Shown: positions 31,833 to 46,800 of the stretch, one piece after another | Position numbering within the stretch: position 1 is the first letter of the stretch | Layout: each line of letters starts with the position of its first letter | Source: Symbiodinium microadriaticum | Lineage: Eukaryota > Sar > Dinophyceae > Suessiales > Symbiodiniaceae | Direction: 5' to 3' | DNA: 64,000 bases | Assembly: GCA_001939145.1 (NCBI GenBank) | Contig: LSRX01000596.1 | Location: 382,335 to 446,334, forward strand | Program-made: the position numbers and the translations under genes | The notes under the pieces: generated by a model | What the model was told of the DNA's origin: nothing | Databases searched by the model: none | The model's input: only the letters and a program-made list of their open reading frames with translations

Positions 31833-34800
31833 CTGCCAAAGTGTGGTTTGCAAGCAGGCACAGCTTCATGTTGCACACCTCCCCCAAGACTCCTGGCACA
31901 CGGCGTGGAAGAAGCAGAAGCCGAACACCAGGCGAGCGTACGCTTCGGGTTTCTCGCAATCTGAAAGCAGTCGGTCATCGCACTTCATCATCGATCCCAG
32001 GACGTTTGCTCGCAAGCCTTTGGGCGGCTCGTTCGTCATCTTGACACCATTTTGGAGCAGCAGGGCCGGAAACTGCTTGGTGGGCATGGAGGTCAGCCAC
32101 AGCCGGTAGTTGTTATCCGTTTCTTCAGGGTTCATCTGTTCGCAGATGCGCTCCAGCTCGGGTAGCCAGGAGATTGACAAGTGACAGTTGCAAAGGAGAA
32201 CCCATCCACCTGCTTCCCTCGCCTTGTCGATCATTCGGGCAGCCTTTGGACCTTGCCCTTGCCCCAGCGATATGCTTTCGAGCTTGGCGCTCATTCCACT
32301 TGCTTCGGCAAAGGCCAGCATGTCAGCAACTGGATCGCTCCCTGCAGAGAGCACGAAAATCAACGGCGACATCTTCGTGGAATCCTGCACAAACGGCACT
32401 TCCATGCTGTCGTTTCTGAAGCCGATGCCATGACAATGGCAACTTGCCTCGTAGGAAATGGCGATGTCGAAAACCGGAGGTTCCACAAATTTCGATCCTC
32501 TGCCACTTCAATGGAAACATCTGTTGGCCTAAAACTGCGAATTACACTCGGACACAGGCCCATGTCGTGGGCCACGAAGTCAAGCACGGACGTCTGCACC
32601 CTGTCAGGCCTGCTCCCGCTCAAGCCAGGCTCATGCTCACGTTCGCTCGTTTTCCCGCCATACTCAGCCGGAAGCCACTCCGTGCCTGAGGGTTCGAAGG
32701 AAGCAGAGCTTTTGGAAAGGAGTCATCCGCCCGCCCCACTCTCCTGGAATCGGCTCCTGTCGTGGCTGCTATAAGAGACCACAGCCAGTTGCAACGATTA
32801 GCAACAACCAACTGAATGACCCACATACGTCTTCAGCTAGCAAAGGCGAACATCTCGAGCTTTGAAACAGCCCAGATGAAAATCGCATTTCATGGGTTAG
32901 TTCGAAGCTTGTAGAACTGCACCTATGAACACCTGCACACCAACACCGCTTGCGCTTGAGCAAAAAGCACCCCTCCCCCTGTCAGTTCCCTCACCTTGTG
33001 CCTGCACAGATTTGTATAGTTTTGCCGTCATCTTCCGTATAAGCTTTTGCCACACGGCTCAGGTTGCGTCGGTTGCGTACACGGCTGCCAACAGATCCAG
33101 ATCCAGAGGCCAAGACAGATGGTTCCGGAAGCAACAAGTGCTATGCTAAGGACGTGTTAGCCAAAACTCCTACTTAGCTGCAGTGGCCGTTTTTGGTCGT
33201 AGCGGAAAGGATGCCCCCGGCGGAGGAGGCACCGTCGAGCAGATGAGCCGGCGGGCCCTCCGGGAACGGGCCCTTACGCTTTGGAATTGACGCCTCGTCG
33301 CAGAGCGTCCTCGTAGGTGGCGGCGTAGGGGAGGCGTTGGCACCGGTGCTGGGGGTTCCGCCTGGGGGCCACCCGACGAAGAAGCCACCGATCGTAGCTG
33401 CCGGAACATTTGCCGAAGACCGGCGGGCACTTTTTCGAGGGCGGACGCCTGTGGGGAGAGACGAAAACACAGCGATCGAGCCGGGTGCTACCGGTCAATC
33501 GCTTGAGCTTGTTCCTACACGCATGAATGCGTTACGCTGCTGGCACTACACTGACAGCAAGATACAGCAGGGCTCCGAGTGTCCTGGTCCGCCTCCGGCG
33601 CATCATAGATTCGCTGAAACCCTTTGACCTGTTTCCGACAGCTACAAGTAGAGCGACGGCCGCTCTCTTGTAAGCATCCGATTTAGACCTAGATCCTGGT
33701 ACGAGCTGCGGTAACCTTCCGCTTCACCTGGGGCCGCTGCATTTGACGCGAAGAAGGCATCAAATCCCGAAAAGGCCGGCAGCTGCGCAAGGGACAAGAC
33801 CTCCAAACATGGCAAGATGGACACGCAGCTTGAAGAAACAACCGCATGCAAAGCTGTCCAAGATTGCTTTGTGCAACTGCTGTTTGGAGTCGTCCAGCCC
33901 AATCCTCACACCCCAAATGCCGGAATCCTTGAAACCGACAAGCCGTCCACTGCAGACGCCCCAAACACCTCGTTCCAGGACTTGGAAGTCAGCCAGCTCT
34001 CAGCCGGGTTGGGCAAGCCACCCTGGCGGGGCTGTCGGCTGCGAAGCTGCGAAACTGCCGGCTGTCACCAGCTGCTGCCAGCCTTGACCTCGCCGGTCGG
34101 ACCGGCCATGAGAAATCGAGCCTTGCAGTGCAGGATCGTGCGGGCACACTTTGCAGCCCTCTCGACGCCGGTGTGAGTAACAGGCCTCGTTGGCATCCAG
34201 GCGTCCCTCACCGTTCATGATCTTCATTGTGAGGCTGAAAGAGAAGAGAAGCCTGCTAACCAGCATGCGCCCAAGTGCTAAAGATGCTCTGCGTTTCCGT
34301 CTGGCAGCTGAGGCTGGGCACTTGTGCTTCTCGAAAAGGCCACGGCAAACACTCTGGTAAATGGAGTAGGTGAAGTAGCTGATCAGGTCTTAGCCAGCAC
34401 AAACACATCCACGGCGACTGCGCCAGACTAGGGCCCTTCAATGCAAGACTTGGAATTTCAGAGGCACATGCTTGCCAGTCGCTGCGTCCTTAGCTGCAAT
34501 CTTACATTTTGGATGCACGTGTCTGCACATTCACTGACGAGCAGCGGTGTCTCACCAGCAGGAGCATTGTCTATGCCAAGTCCAGCCAACTGCTGAAACC
34601 ACTGCAAGCTGAACTGGTACCTGGCCCGTAACTCACATACTGCTCAAACGAAGCAACTTGCAGAACAGAAACTTCAGATCAATGGTGCAACAAATCCTGG
34701 AGACATTGCGACTAAGCCCCTGACGACAGAGCTGGGTGACATGTTTGTCATCTAAAGCACAACAAAGCACATCAAGAATCACAAGTCGCCGTGACCCAGG

Positions 34801-37800
34801 ATCCTTTTGGCCCCTCCCCTTCACCCTTCTGCGCCTCAAAGAAACACCCGCCCCGCCATCCCCCCACCGGATTTTATCTCCCACACACAACTACTGTACT
34901 GAGCCCGGCCCCGGCAGCCCCCGGCGCACATTGGGTCGATGATGCTCATCTCGCTCACTGCGAAAAAGAGCAGCTGTGACCGGAATGCCTGCCACGTGAC
35001 AGCTGGCACTATGCGCTGCTGCACACAGACATCAGCTGGGCGCGCATAGTCTTTGTAGGACCTGCGCGATGCAAATGCGAGAGACGAAAGGGACGAAGGC
35101 TGCATGGCCGGGGAGCTCGCCTTCGCACTTCGTCGATCTCCACCTCCGTCACCTTGGCCTCCTCCATGGCCTCTTGCCAGTATCAGAGGCACAGCAACGG
35201 CAGTGCGACGGGCATGATGCGCTCTTGGCCACCTTGTTGATGACTGCAGAGGTCTTTTTGGAGTATTCAAGCGTATCGATCAGCTCCTGGGCCAAGCTGC
35301 GACCATCTCAAGCCGTATGAGGGTGCATGAAAACCCCCCCACCCATTTGCTAGACCCTTAACATGGTTATCGTTTTATTTTACTCTTATCGTTTTACAGG
35401 ACTTTGGGACGGCATGATCTGAGCTAATGTTACGAATATTCGTTATCGTTATGTTTTACTCTTATCGTTTTACAAGGAATTCGATTGCTCTCAAAACACG
35501 GGCGCATCTACTTTAAAAAATGCTTTCGGGGTTTTATCATCCCTCATATCTCTTCACCTGGTTGAATCGCAGTGCCTTGCTCTCCAAGATGTCGCCATCC
35601 GCAGAAAGCAGCCGCAAAATCTCATCCTCGATGTCCTGTGAACAGTGCAGATACTACACCACGAGCACGCTGTCATAAACAGAGAGACATCAAGAATGCT
35701 ACTCTGCTGAGAAGCACCTTCAGCTGCTTGTTCATGGCAGCTCCGTTCTTTACAAGCTCCTGCGAGAATAGCAAACCAAGCAGCATTCGTCTGCTGACTG
35801 CAGGATCTACAAGCTTTGCAGTGTTGCTACATGAGGTGTTGACATGTCGATTCCTTCAAGTAAAGCTGGACAGCATCAAGGCCCCGAGCCCTAGTGCTGT
35901 GTGTGTGTGTGTGTCCTGCTTCTTCTCTTCCATCTCGGGCTGCTCCTTTGCGACTACGATTCCCAACATCTGGTCCTGTAGGCGCCGGTGTTTCGCCGTT
36001 CAGTGTCAAGGATTGAGAGTTCGGAGTAGCGATTGCCGGCAGTACGGCACGCCCCGCTCCAAAAGCTGTAAGTGTGCTTGATAGCCTACGACGCTTACAT
36101 GAATGTCGGCTTGCGACTTGATGGTCGCACTGAAGAGGACCATGCATCTGTCCGAAAGACTATTGCACTCCAATGAGCTGAACATTGTACTTCTCCACAA
36201 GACGCTCCCTGACCGTAACCATCGCCTGCAGACCCTCGGGTGTGATGGCAAAGTTCAGCAGGGTGACCTGCACGGCTCCGACTCACTTCTATACTCCGGC
36301 CGACTCCGCCGCACAAGCCTTCACCGACGTCTCCGGCGAATAGTGCGGATTCGCAAGCGTGGTGGTCATGAAGAAACGGAACCTGCAGGCTTCAATGGGA
36401 GGCCTGGGGACTTCCAGACAGCAACTAGCATCGCGAAGCTACAAGTTCCGCAATGTCATTCCTCCGTCCTCCTTCTTCGCCTCCGGTCTAAGCTGAGCTT
36501 CGCACTTGTCATCATAGGCAACCTGCCGCAGAGTCGCAGGCAAACTTACATGCGCAAGCGGGCGACCGACCGATACAAATACAGCAAATTCGCTTGTCAA
36601 GCAGGAGTGCCACAATCTTCAGGACTTCGTGCTTCTGAAGTGCCAAGCGACGTTCTTGTCACCCAGTTTGATGACAAAGGAGGTGCCATCCCGAATCTTT
36701 TGTTGTTGCAGGACCTTGGGGGATGCTCTGCGTTGCTTCAGTTTAGCTCCGAAGGGTTTGCACCGCTCAGAGCTGTGCAGGCTCGAGAGCAGGATCCAAT
36801 TGTTCGCCGATGTTCTCCAGCAGGATCCATTTCCCAAACTGGATTCCCAGCCTTGTCTGAAGCAACATCTCGAACAAGCGAGCACAACACAGACGGGTAG
36901 ATACACGAAGCGAAATGCCTAGAGTCTAGAGAGTATGCGGGGCACTCTCTCTGAGGAGGCGGCTCCACCGTCTGCAATAGGTTCGGGTCCGAGAGCTTGC
37001 ACGTTCCTCGGAAGCTGCGGGCACAAAGCAAGGTCATGTGCAGGAACCCCACAGAGCAGGTTCTTGGGCTCGTCGCCCTGGCTACTAGATTGACTCGGCA
37101 GCACCAACTCATGCCAGAACTTGACCTGCTCGGATCCGGGCCCATCCCCTGCTCGCTGGCCATCTTTCCATAGAGCTTGATGTACTTGTTGGCCTATTCG
37201 GAATAAGGATCGGATAGTATACCATTCAGAACAGGGGAGACGCCGCGATGCTGGATGATTCTCTCTACTGCTCCAGCAGTCAGACAGTTTCACGCCTGTC
37301 TCTGCGGATCGATCATCAGTGGCCATCGCCTCCAAGGGCCCGAGACTTAGACTCGATCGCAAATCAGCCCACGGCTATACTGTGGAGGAACAGCAGTTCT
37401 GGTAAGCGAGAGATGCACTCCCGTGCAACACCGCACAAACATGCAGCCGATCGCAGGGAACTGAAAAGACTTGAGCAACATCGACAGGCGAGCCTCGCTG
37501 TCGCAATGATGATTCCGTTCTCAACCGACAGATTGTCATTCGGAAGGCCGCAAACAGCCCACTGCTGGATGACAACCTCACTTGCAGAGCAACTAAGCCT
37601 TCCGTTGCGGTCAGTCATCTACACAGAGGAGCTCCTGACAACTTCGTGCTCTCCCTTGAGGCCACCGCCGGCTGACCAAGGACATTCACCAAACTCGCCC
37701 CCTTCTTGTGCGTGATGCCCACTTCGTCCTCGCGGCTGCACAAGTCAGTCAGAAGATAGCGGCAGCCAGCACGAGCCAACAAATGCAACGGAGCGAGCGT

Positions 37801-40800
37801 TCCGTGTCTGCTCCTCGGTGTTCAACCACAGTTTCTCGAAGTGTTGCCGGAACTCTCCAGCGAAGGGGCCGGCGTAGCCCACCATGCCTACTTTTGTGAC
37901 TGCCGCTGGCTAATTTTGCAGCTGAGCTAAATGACCTGCAGCAATCAGGGAGTCCCCTGGCAAGAGCTCGTACTCGACGGTCAGCGAGTCGACCTTTGCC
38001 ACGCACAAAGGGCAGCCTAAGCTTTCATGCGGATTCGGCGGGGCGGGGCGCCGACGGTCACAGACCAGCGATCTTTCTCTCCACCTAGACCATCGATCAG
38101 CTTGTTCGCATTTGCCAACCTGGGCGCAGCTGAGGGAGGCATCTCACCGCGGCGATGGGCGCGAATAAAGGAAGTCCATCGGCAAATCAAACGACTCTCG
38201 CCGTTGAAGCAAGGGGCTTGATGACGCACATCTCCATTTCATGAGCAAGCTGGTCCTTCGACCCACAGACAGAATGCAGCAGAACTTCCAGCAAAGTGTT
38301 GGGGAAGAATGTGTAAAAATGTTCCAAGAGGTCCAGGTGCCTGCTTTGCAACGGCGGCATTGTAGTCGGCCTCAAGCTGCGCCAGCTTGTCTTCTACGGC
38401 CTGATGCGAAGGAAAAGCGAAAGTTGCCCAGAAGCGAACCAGCAACTCGCCCGAGCAAGCACTCGTGCACTCGCGCCTTCAACTCTGCTTGTGCATTGCG
38501 AAGCTTCGTCATGGTGATCTGGCACAGAAGGGAGCAGCTATGGTAGTCACGCGCCTTGCATGGCACCATGCCTCCAGGCTGGCTTCTGCATCGGCCAACA
38601 TCCTGCCGATGTGCTGCTGGCCAGGTATTCACAGGCCACGAAGGAGTCATTCGATTGCTTGGAAGTCTGGGTCGGATCGCCTCCGCTTGGGCTCCACGGC
38701 CTTTGCCACGAAGTGGTACTTGTGCATGGCCCTCGTCCTAAGAAGGACTCTGAGGACACGGATGCGAGCGGCAACCCGCGGCCCGAGGCACCGACCACAT
38801 GCAGAGGGCTTCACAAGCCACCGAGGACTTCTTGATGGCAGCAGGATCGAAATCCTGGCCAACCCGGGAAAGCGCGGAAAACTCCGCTCGGAGTCAAGCC
38901 CGACAGAAGGCCTCGCGATCCACGTATTCTCCGATCTTCTTAATTACAGGCTCGGCGATGTTGTCCTGTGAGATGCATGCGCCATTTCTTCCCTGGCTTC
39001 CGCATCGGCATGCTGGGACCTTGTCGAACTCGAAGAGGTCATCCAGCAACTTCTTCGGGTCGCTCAGAGGCCCTTTCTGCGAAGCCTGAGATGGCCCCGG
39101 ATGGGCCCCAGTGCTCAAGTTCAGTGCCAGCACGTGCAAGCCTCCCAGTAGTCGTCAATCTTCTTTCCGGGCTGGTTCGGGTCGTTCTTCTTGATGGGCC
39201 TGCGCTGTAGTTTCAACAGTCCCGCAGTAACAGGACTTCCTGCAGGTTCATGAACACGATGCACACAGAGTTGCGGCCGGCAAAGTTGAAAACTGAGGGA
39301 TGGGCTTGACCTGAAACATCACGCAAACGGCCTTCCAAGTGCCGTAAGTGTTGCTGAAGCATTGTCCGCGATTTGTGATATCTGATATGACTGAGTAGCT
39401 GCTATGTAGATCCCTAGTTTTTCGAGACATCACGTCTGCTCGGTCACATGCACGAGCTTTTCACATGAGCAAACAACGAGCTGCAACGGTTGAATTATCT
39501 GCTGATGCAACGAGCTCTCATGCCCACCGCTCTAAACATCGGCTTACCATGTCAGTTTCTAGGGTATCATCGGGGCGTGAGAAACTGACTCACTTTCTTC
39601 GCTCACCCTCACGGGTCTTTGCAAGTGGGTCGCCTCCAAGGTCAGTCGCACGCCATCTGGAGGCTTGCCCAAAGCTTTGATTTCCTCACGGCAATGACTT
39701 GGACAAAAGCTCTTGTGTAAACGGCACTCCAGGCACTCCAGGCACTCCTGCAAGCTCGAGAGCTTGAGGGCCTTCAAGGCCTTTTCAGCCACGTTGAGAG
39801 CGGGCCTTGGATACTTTTAGGAGTTTTGGTCGGCACCGCTTTACGAAATGTCTCGAGCCCTGTGCAGAGCTTCGTTCAAATCCTTTTCGGCATCCTCTTT
39901 GATGGCAGTGGCTTTGGCCGCCTTTACACCGTGGCAGCATTGGACTGCGCCACTGAGCACCATCTCTGCTGCGCTGGTAGAAGATTGTGTACAGCTGAGA
40001 CCATCGCTTGCTCTTGGGCTTCCGTCTCGACCTTCTGGCATTCTTCCTTCGTGACCGCTGCCTGCAATGGTGTCGTGCGGAGATTGTGCACAGCATGGCT
40101 CCGCAGGTGTGACGGCCTTGGCTTTGTCTTCAGTAATGACGACCATCATCTCAGCCACCTGGAAGGACAGGATGCCACGATGCAATTTTTAAGGGGTCCT
40201 CCCCGGCACAGGTCCAAGCCTTCACCTTTGTCTCCTCCAGCACCGGCTGCTTAGCTTCGAGCCTGCGAGAGACTTCATGCAAACAACGGTCAAGCAGTGT
40301 TGGGTCCCTGGGCCCCCCGGCTCGGATTGCATGTTGGCTACAGCGTAGGCCGCAGCTCCAAGGGCATCCAAGCCCTTTTGCAACCGGTTCTTCAGAGTGC
40401 CGACGGCGTCCTGGCAGTCAGGTCTGTTGTCACAACGCATCTTTTGGACAACGGCTCCCTATTTGCAAGGCGGTCCCGTCTCAGAGCAAGCACCTGGCAG
40501 TCAGTTTCTAAAGGACGGGTATTGCGTCGACGCCTGAAACCACAGCCTTCTTGAAGGAAGAAATCAACTCCAGGTAGGACGTTGGAGTGATGTAGATGGC
40601 CCGCCTCTACAAGCAAGACTGCCCCCGCGCCCCCATCCAGCATGATCCAGCATGCCACCCAGGCGGTGCAGCCTCACGGTTTCCATGGTTTTCTTGGCAG
40701 CTTGCTCCACGGACTGATGCACCACGGAAAAAGCCTTCAAGATACCTGTGCGGTCAGACGTAGTCCAGAAGCACAGCCAGAAGCACAAACACTCGTGGCT

Positions 40801-43800
40801 CTCGCCTTCCAAGTTCGGCAGCTGCAGGTCCTGACATGCAGCGACAGGCATGTTAGACAGTGCGGGCGAGAGCGAGAGGTATCAAACCACAAAGCGGGCC
40901 CAGGATCCAAAGCTGGCATTGCAAGCGACTTGCCAAGCGCTTGACACCGATATGTCAAACTTCGCAAGAGCACAAGGTTCGTGCTAGTATCAAGTTACCA
41001 GAGAGGGAGGAGAGCCCAGGACAGCCCCACAAAAGGATGCAGTTGACGCTCACCCCAGCATCTGCACCTGCTAAAGAGAGGCAACCACCGAAAAAAACAC
41101 GAGGAGAAGACCACGGAAAGAGGGCCGTGGGCCGGCGGGGTATGGCCGGGGCCGCGGATACCAAAGCAGTGGCAGAGAGGAGCCGGAGCGGTCTCGCGTC
41201 AATGCGCACCCAGGTGAGCGGCAAAAGCAAAAGCAGCGGAAGCGGAAGAGAACTCTCTAAGGACTTTTTGTTTAACAACCTAGGCCTCCCCCCCGCGCTC
41301 GCGTTTGACGGAGATGCGACTGAAAACAACTAAACGGACATGAAAGAAGGCTCGGTAAACAGAAGCAGAACACCACATGGAGCAAATTGGTCAACAAGAC
41401 CGCGAAAAATCGTAAATTGTAAAGTCCGCCGAGGCCACAGGCCTCGGGCGTCTTGGGGGTTAACTCAGTACCGTTTACCTTTTATCCTCCTCCCCGCATC
41501 GCGAAAGTTTAGTGACACCCGTTTTTGACCGGCCCCCCCTCCCCTCCTCTTTCGTAACTGGGCATTACCGGGTTGTGTCACAGTGCTGCTTTCCGGCAAG
41601 CTGAGGCAGGTGGCATGGCGTCAACATTTAAAGATAATGCAAATCTAGTTCGAGAGACGTTGTCGGCCGGACATATCAAGCCTCTGCGCAAAACGGAGGC
41701 ATCAAACGGAGCCCGCACTGGGTGGATCTGGACTCTGCGTCCTGAACATGGAGGGTCTAGAATGCCGAAGCGACCCCGCGTTCTAGACCCTGTTACTTGC
41801 TGATAGTGAAAGCATGTGTACAAGTCTGTTAACATGGGCACACAATCATCCTGGGCCCTTTCTTCCTTCCTTCCGTCCCGACAACCATCCACGCGTCCGG
41901 GCTTCCCGTCCTGCCTGCATCCTCCCGGCCTTCCGTCTGCGGAGACGATTAACTTTGTTCCGATCCTTTGCTCGGCGTTGATCCTCGACTGTTCAAAACC
42001 TCTGTTAAAAAGAAACCTATGCGTGGCGGCACGGAAAGGGCCGGAGAGGGTACTCTGGTACTCTGTCCTCCAGCGTCATCTGCTGCTTGCCAACACTGTA
42101 CAACGCCTCTCGGCGTCGAAGCGAACAACACCAAACTCTCAGCCGCACGGGCCGCCATACTGGCCTCTGCTGGCCACTCCGCAAACCAGTCCTTGGCATA
42201 ATAGGACTCATCAGCTCTTCTCTCCGGATCGGAATTCAGCCTAGGCGCAATGGTGCAGCAGTTCACCAAGGACGGGAACATGCGCAGTCCTGAGGTTCAC
42301 ATCTCGTCACAGATCTGCGCAGCCTTTCAGCATGGCAGTGGCTGGGCTGAGCCGGTGGCGCGTGCGGAAAGCATCGCCAACTGGAGAGAAGGCCAGCACG
42401 ACATGCACGTTTGCCTCGCCGGTTGAGGTTTTGGGGTCCCCGTGCGCAATGCAGCAGGAAGAGCAGGCCTTAACTCGACTCAGATAGGTGCTGAAGACGT
42501 TGGCTTTTGTAGGCGGAATGCCGGCCTGCAAGCCATCCGAGTACAAGGTGTTTAGTTCATTCGGAAGCCCTGAGCCCTCGTGCCACCTGCTGGCACGCAG
42601 CCCGGCATGCTTGCATGATGGAGTCCATGTCCTGCCATGTTACATTACTCAAGAGTCGACTCAAGAGTTGCGTCCGTGGCAAGCCGATGTGGACGTAGGA
42701 AGGCTGCGCAACTGGATTTACAGGAATCGCAGACCTAACGATTGCACGCAGCAAAGGCCTCGTTCTTGTACAGATTGGGAACATCGCCACTGTTCAGGAC
42801 ATTGTTGATGGCCTCGACCATCTGTTCATTCACAATCTGCGTGTCTGCGAAAAGGAAAGTGGTCGGCTTCTGTTCATTGCCACATTTCATCAAGCAGGTC
42901 TTCAAGTCATCCTTGAACTCTGTCATGCCGTAGCCCTTGACAACATCGATCTGGAAGATGTCATACTCCGACATGAAACTGGCAAGCCGTGAGAGGGACT
43001 GTCGTCCAGATCCTCCGACACCAAGGAGCAGGGCATTGCCGTTAGGCTGCCGCAAGACACGGCAGACTCGAGCCACGTGCTCACAAGCATCTGCGAACAT
43101 CACGAGCGGCATCGGGACAGAGAACATGTTGTTGTAGTCGTCCAGGAACCCTTCCATCGTGGCCTTCATGGCTGTCATACTTTCCACCTCTCCGTAGAAG
43201 CGGTCACCACTCTGGCTCATGAAGTCTGCAAAAACCAATCGCTCTTTATCAAAGACCTGGACGGGGCTCGCACCGAAGGAAGTGCTGAGGTGGCCTTCAA
43301 GCTTTCCTTGAAGCCAGGCACGATCTTCCGCCGTCGTGAGTCGATCTCCGTAGACTCGGACATTTTCGTGGCAAAAGCAGCGGGTCACCACTAAGGGGTC
43401 CGAAACCTTCTTTGACTTCAGGGAGCAAATGCCTTGGAATACTTTCCAAATGTCACGCAGATTGAAGGTGTAGTGACTTTTGGAGGGCGTCGGCAAAAGG
43501 TCGTTGCCGGCTGCTTCGAAGATGTCGATGGAGCAGTTCACTATGTTGTCCTGAAACAGGGCAGCTGCTGCGACTGCGCTACTCTGTCGCTTCACAGCAC
43601 AGCTTTCGAGGGCGATACTCAGCGCAGGTTCGCAACTATGTGCAGGAACAGCTTACAGTTCAGTTGGCCCATGTCACAGCCCTCGATTGGAGGCATTCAG
43701 GCCTTCAGGTCCACGATGGATTTTTCGAAGCCCTGCTGCAAGAAGTAGTCCAAGATGGTGGAGAAGATGGCAAAGATTGAATCCTAAGCGCTGGGTTTTG

Positions 43801-46800
43801 AAGAACTCCCGAGACCTTCAAAACTCCAACCAACCGAGATTCCCGGGACATGTCGGCAGCAACCACCGCGTTGTAGTGCCTGTCGGAGAAGCGCTTTTGA
43901 CATGCTCTTGCTCCTGACACACCTCTCTGCCGCCTCTTCAAGCGCCCGGAGATTTCGGTTCGGCCACCACCAGGGGGGCCCATGGCAGACACGTGGACGA
44001 TATCCTTGGCACTGTCATGATGGCCGGACAAACATCAAACGCGGCGGGTGCCGAGGTGGGAGCTATGATCTCCTGCATCTTCAGCTCCTCGCTCACTTGC
44101 CAGAAACGAGTTTGCGAAGCTCGCTGTCTGCCGGCCTTGCGGTTGTACCAGCCGTTGTAGTCCATCCACTGCCGAATGAGCTCTATGGGAGGCTGAGCTC
44201 CATAGTACTCCTGGCTTAGTGAAGCTTTGCAGGGGTCGGACTTGCTGCACAGAACGCTTGAAGCCTTCTTTGGCATGTTCAAGTCATCGATGAAGATGAC
44301 ATTCTTCTTTCCCGCAGGTGGACCTTATTCCGGCGCCAGTACAGTATATGGGGAACAGCCACATTGAAAAAAATTGCCAACATGCTCCCAAAAGCAGCCC
44401 ACCGTAAACTCCGCGACGTCTCTTCTCAAACTTGGAGTCCAGCAGGTCCTGGGATGCTGGTGCAAGGACCCCGCCCGGGCTCCTTGGGGTCACTGCGGAG
44501 CCTGCAGCTGGTTCACATGGGTCTGGGCCTCAGCGGGAGCGCTAGTCACGTCACCCCCTGTGCCTAACAGCATCGTCATGTCTCAAACGCTTGGACCGCT
44601 TGGACAACTAGAAGCCCGATGTGGACGGAACGGCTCTGGTGAAACAGAGATGCTGCTGGGCTAAGAGCGGAAAAGTTGATGAAGATCGGGGTGATGGACT
44701 CGGGCGCATCCTTCTGAAGCCAAAGCCTCGGCTCGAAAGCTGCTGCCATCATGGCTTAGTCCACAAGTGTCGTCTCAGTCTTGGTCGACACGTAGACAGA
44801 TTTGCCCGTCCCTGTCTGGCCCGCCACTATGACGTGCTTGTCCTGCTGGCGCAGCTGGGGAGAACAAGGTGCAGCGGGGAGCTCTCATTAGGTCCTTGAG
44901 TAGGAGTGTCGAGAACGTGTGGGTGAGTCGGACGGAGTCGACGGTTGGCCTTCAAGGCGGCTTTGACCAAGTCCCCCGTCAGCACAGGACATCGCCGCTG
45001 TCATTGTAAAGCGACGGGCAGACGGTTATGCCATGTTATTCCGGTAGACTGGGCCGAAGACACGACAATGTTCTGGTACTCCGAGCCTGGGTTTGGCATT
45101 GATCACGAGCGTGTGCAGGCGCTTGCGACACCGGGATCCGTGCGGGGTGGCACCGAGTACTTCGGTGCCTTGGACGCCGGACCCCAGACTCGTCGCATCT
45201 GTTTGCGATTGAGCTGCCGTCTCAGGCTGCAGCAAAAGTGAGCCACGGCGTCCACTGGCCCTCACGCTCGCCCTGGGCATGCTGGTGAAGGGCCGTAGCC
45301 GTCTAGCAGCATCACTTCTGCTAGTAATCGCACCTCCATTTCATAAATGTAATCATACCTTGCGGGACACATCAGAAATCTCAAGCCCAGCAAGTTGGCT
45401 GCCACTTGCGTGCCACTTGCATGCCAGGCTGCCAGAACTTTGAGCTGTCCAGGCTGCCCACCTGGATGTGAGCCAATGCGAGCAACACGACACCTCTGAC
45501 GGACTCTGAGAAGTTACGTGCAGGTGAGGCTGCCTGGATGCCCGTTTCTTGCACGAGCTCCCAGAGCCTGTCCTTGCGAGACCCAAGCTAGGCTTTCTGT
45601 TCCGAATTGGGACAGACGACAGCCATCAGTTGATGCAAGATTGCTTGTGATTAACACCGAGATTTCGGGAAGCCTGAGATGATGTTTATTTTATTCGTGA
45701 GGAGCAGGCGCCGATGCAATCTTGCATTGCAACCAAGCGGCGTTGACGATTTGTCGGCCTTTGTTGTCGCAGGTCGCACCTGCGCGACGAGTTTGCCAGC
45801 AAGTGTGGTCAAGACTGCCGTTCGCAACACTGCGCTGACATGTTCTCTCGATGCGACCAGTCGTGACCAGACTCGTGTCGTGCGCATGAAGCTCAGTTCC
45901 ATTAGGGCTCGTGCCAATAGACCAAATGAGTGTGAAGAAATAGAGCGGCACGAGGTGGGACCTTGATCGCTTAGATGCGGGATGGCCACCCCGAGACTAC
46001 CAGCTACCACCAGTATGCAAGAGTGCAAAAGAAATAGAGTCTTCAAAACGGATGGCAACAAGCACAACGTTGAGCTGCGTGCTGCAACTTGTTGATTTCT
46101 TCTGGGCTCGGTGTCTTGGCTTCAGTGGGAATGTACTGGTAGAAGTAGCAGTCCATCAGCCTCGAGAGGTCGCGGGCGATTGAAGATGAAGGGCAAAAAG
46201 TCACCCTCCGAGCCTGAAGTGCGACTGGCAAAGATTGTTGTCGACCGTCATGGATGGCTCCTGGCTGTGGACGCATGTACGGGGCTGGAACGGAATAACT
46301 GTACGGCATTGTGCCTTCGTCAGTTTCCGGACAGTTCTGATCATCGGCAGGGTGTAGGCCTTGCGCTTCAACTCTTAGAGTCTTAGAGGGCCGGGGAGTC
46401 ATGGTAACTCTACCCGTCATTGAATCCCGGCCAGCATCAGCTCCTTTAGCTTGTCTGCCATCTCCTGAATCATGGTCGCAATTCCACAACTTGAAGCTTG
46501 AGGTTGCTACTGCAACCCACTTCCGGGTCCTGCTTGAACGTGCTTGGCAACCTCTCTACCCAGGACCTTGCGAGGTTGCACAGATTCAAGGCAACTAATC
46601 GCAGCACTGCCGAGCGTCACGACGTGTTCAAAACAGACCACACTGTGGGAACCACACTGCGGCATGGAGTGCGGGGCCCGGGCTGGATCAAGGGTTCGTT
46701 GCCCAGGGCGGAGGGTTCCATGTAGACCTGTGTGGATGGTGTAGGCAGGAGTGCAGCAAAGCACTTTAAGGTGTAGCTTCTGGAGCCCCGGCCATACCGC

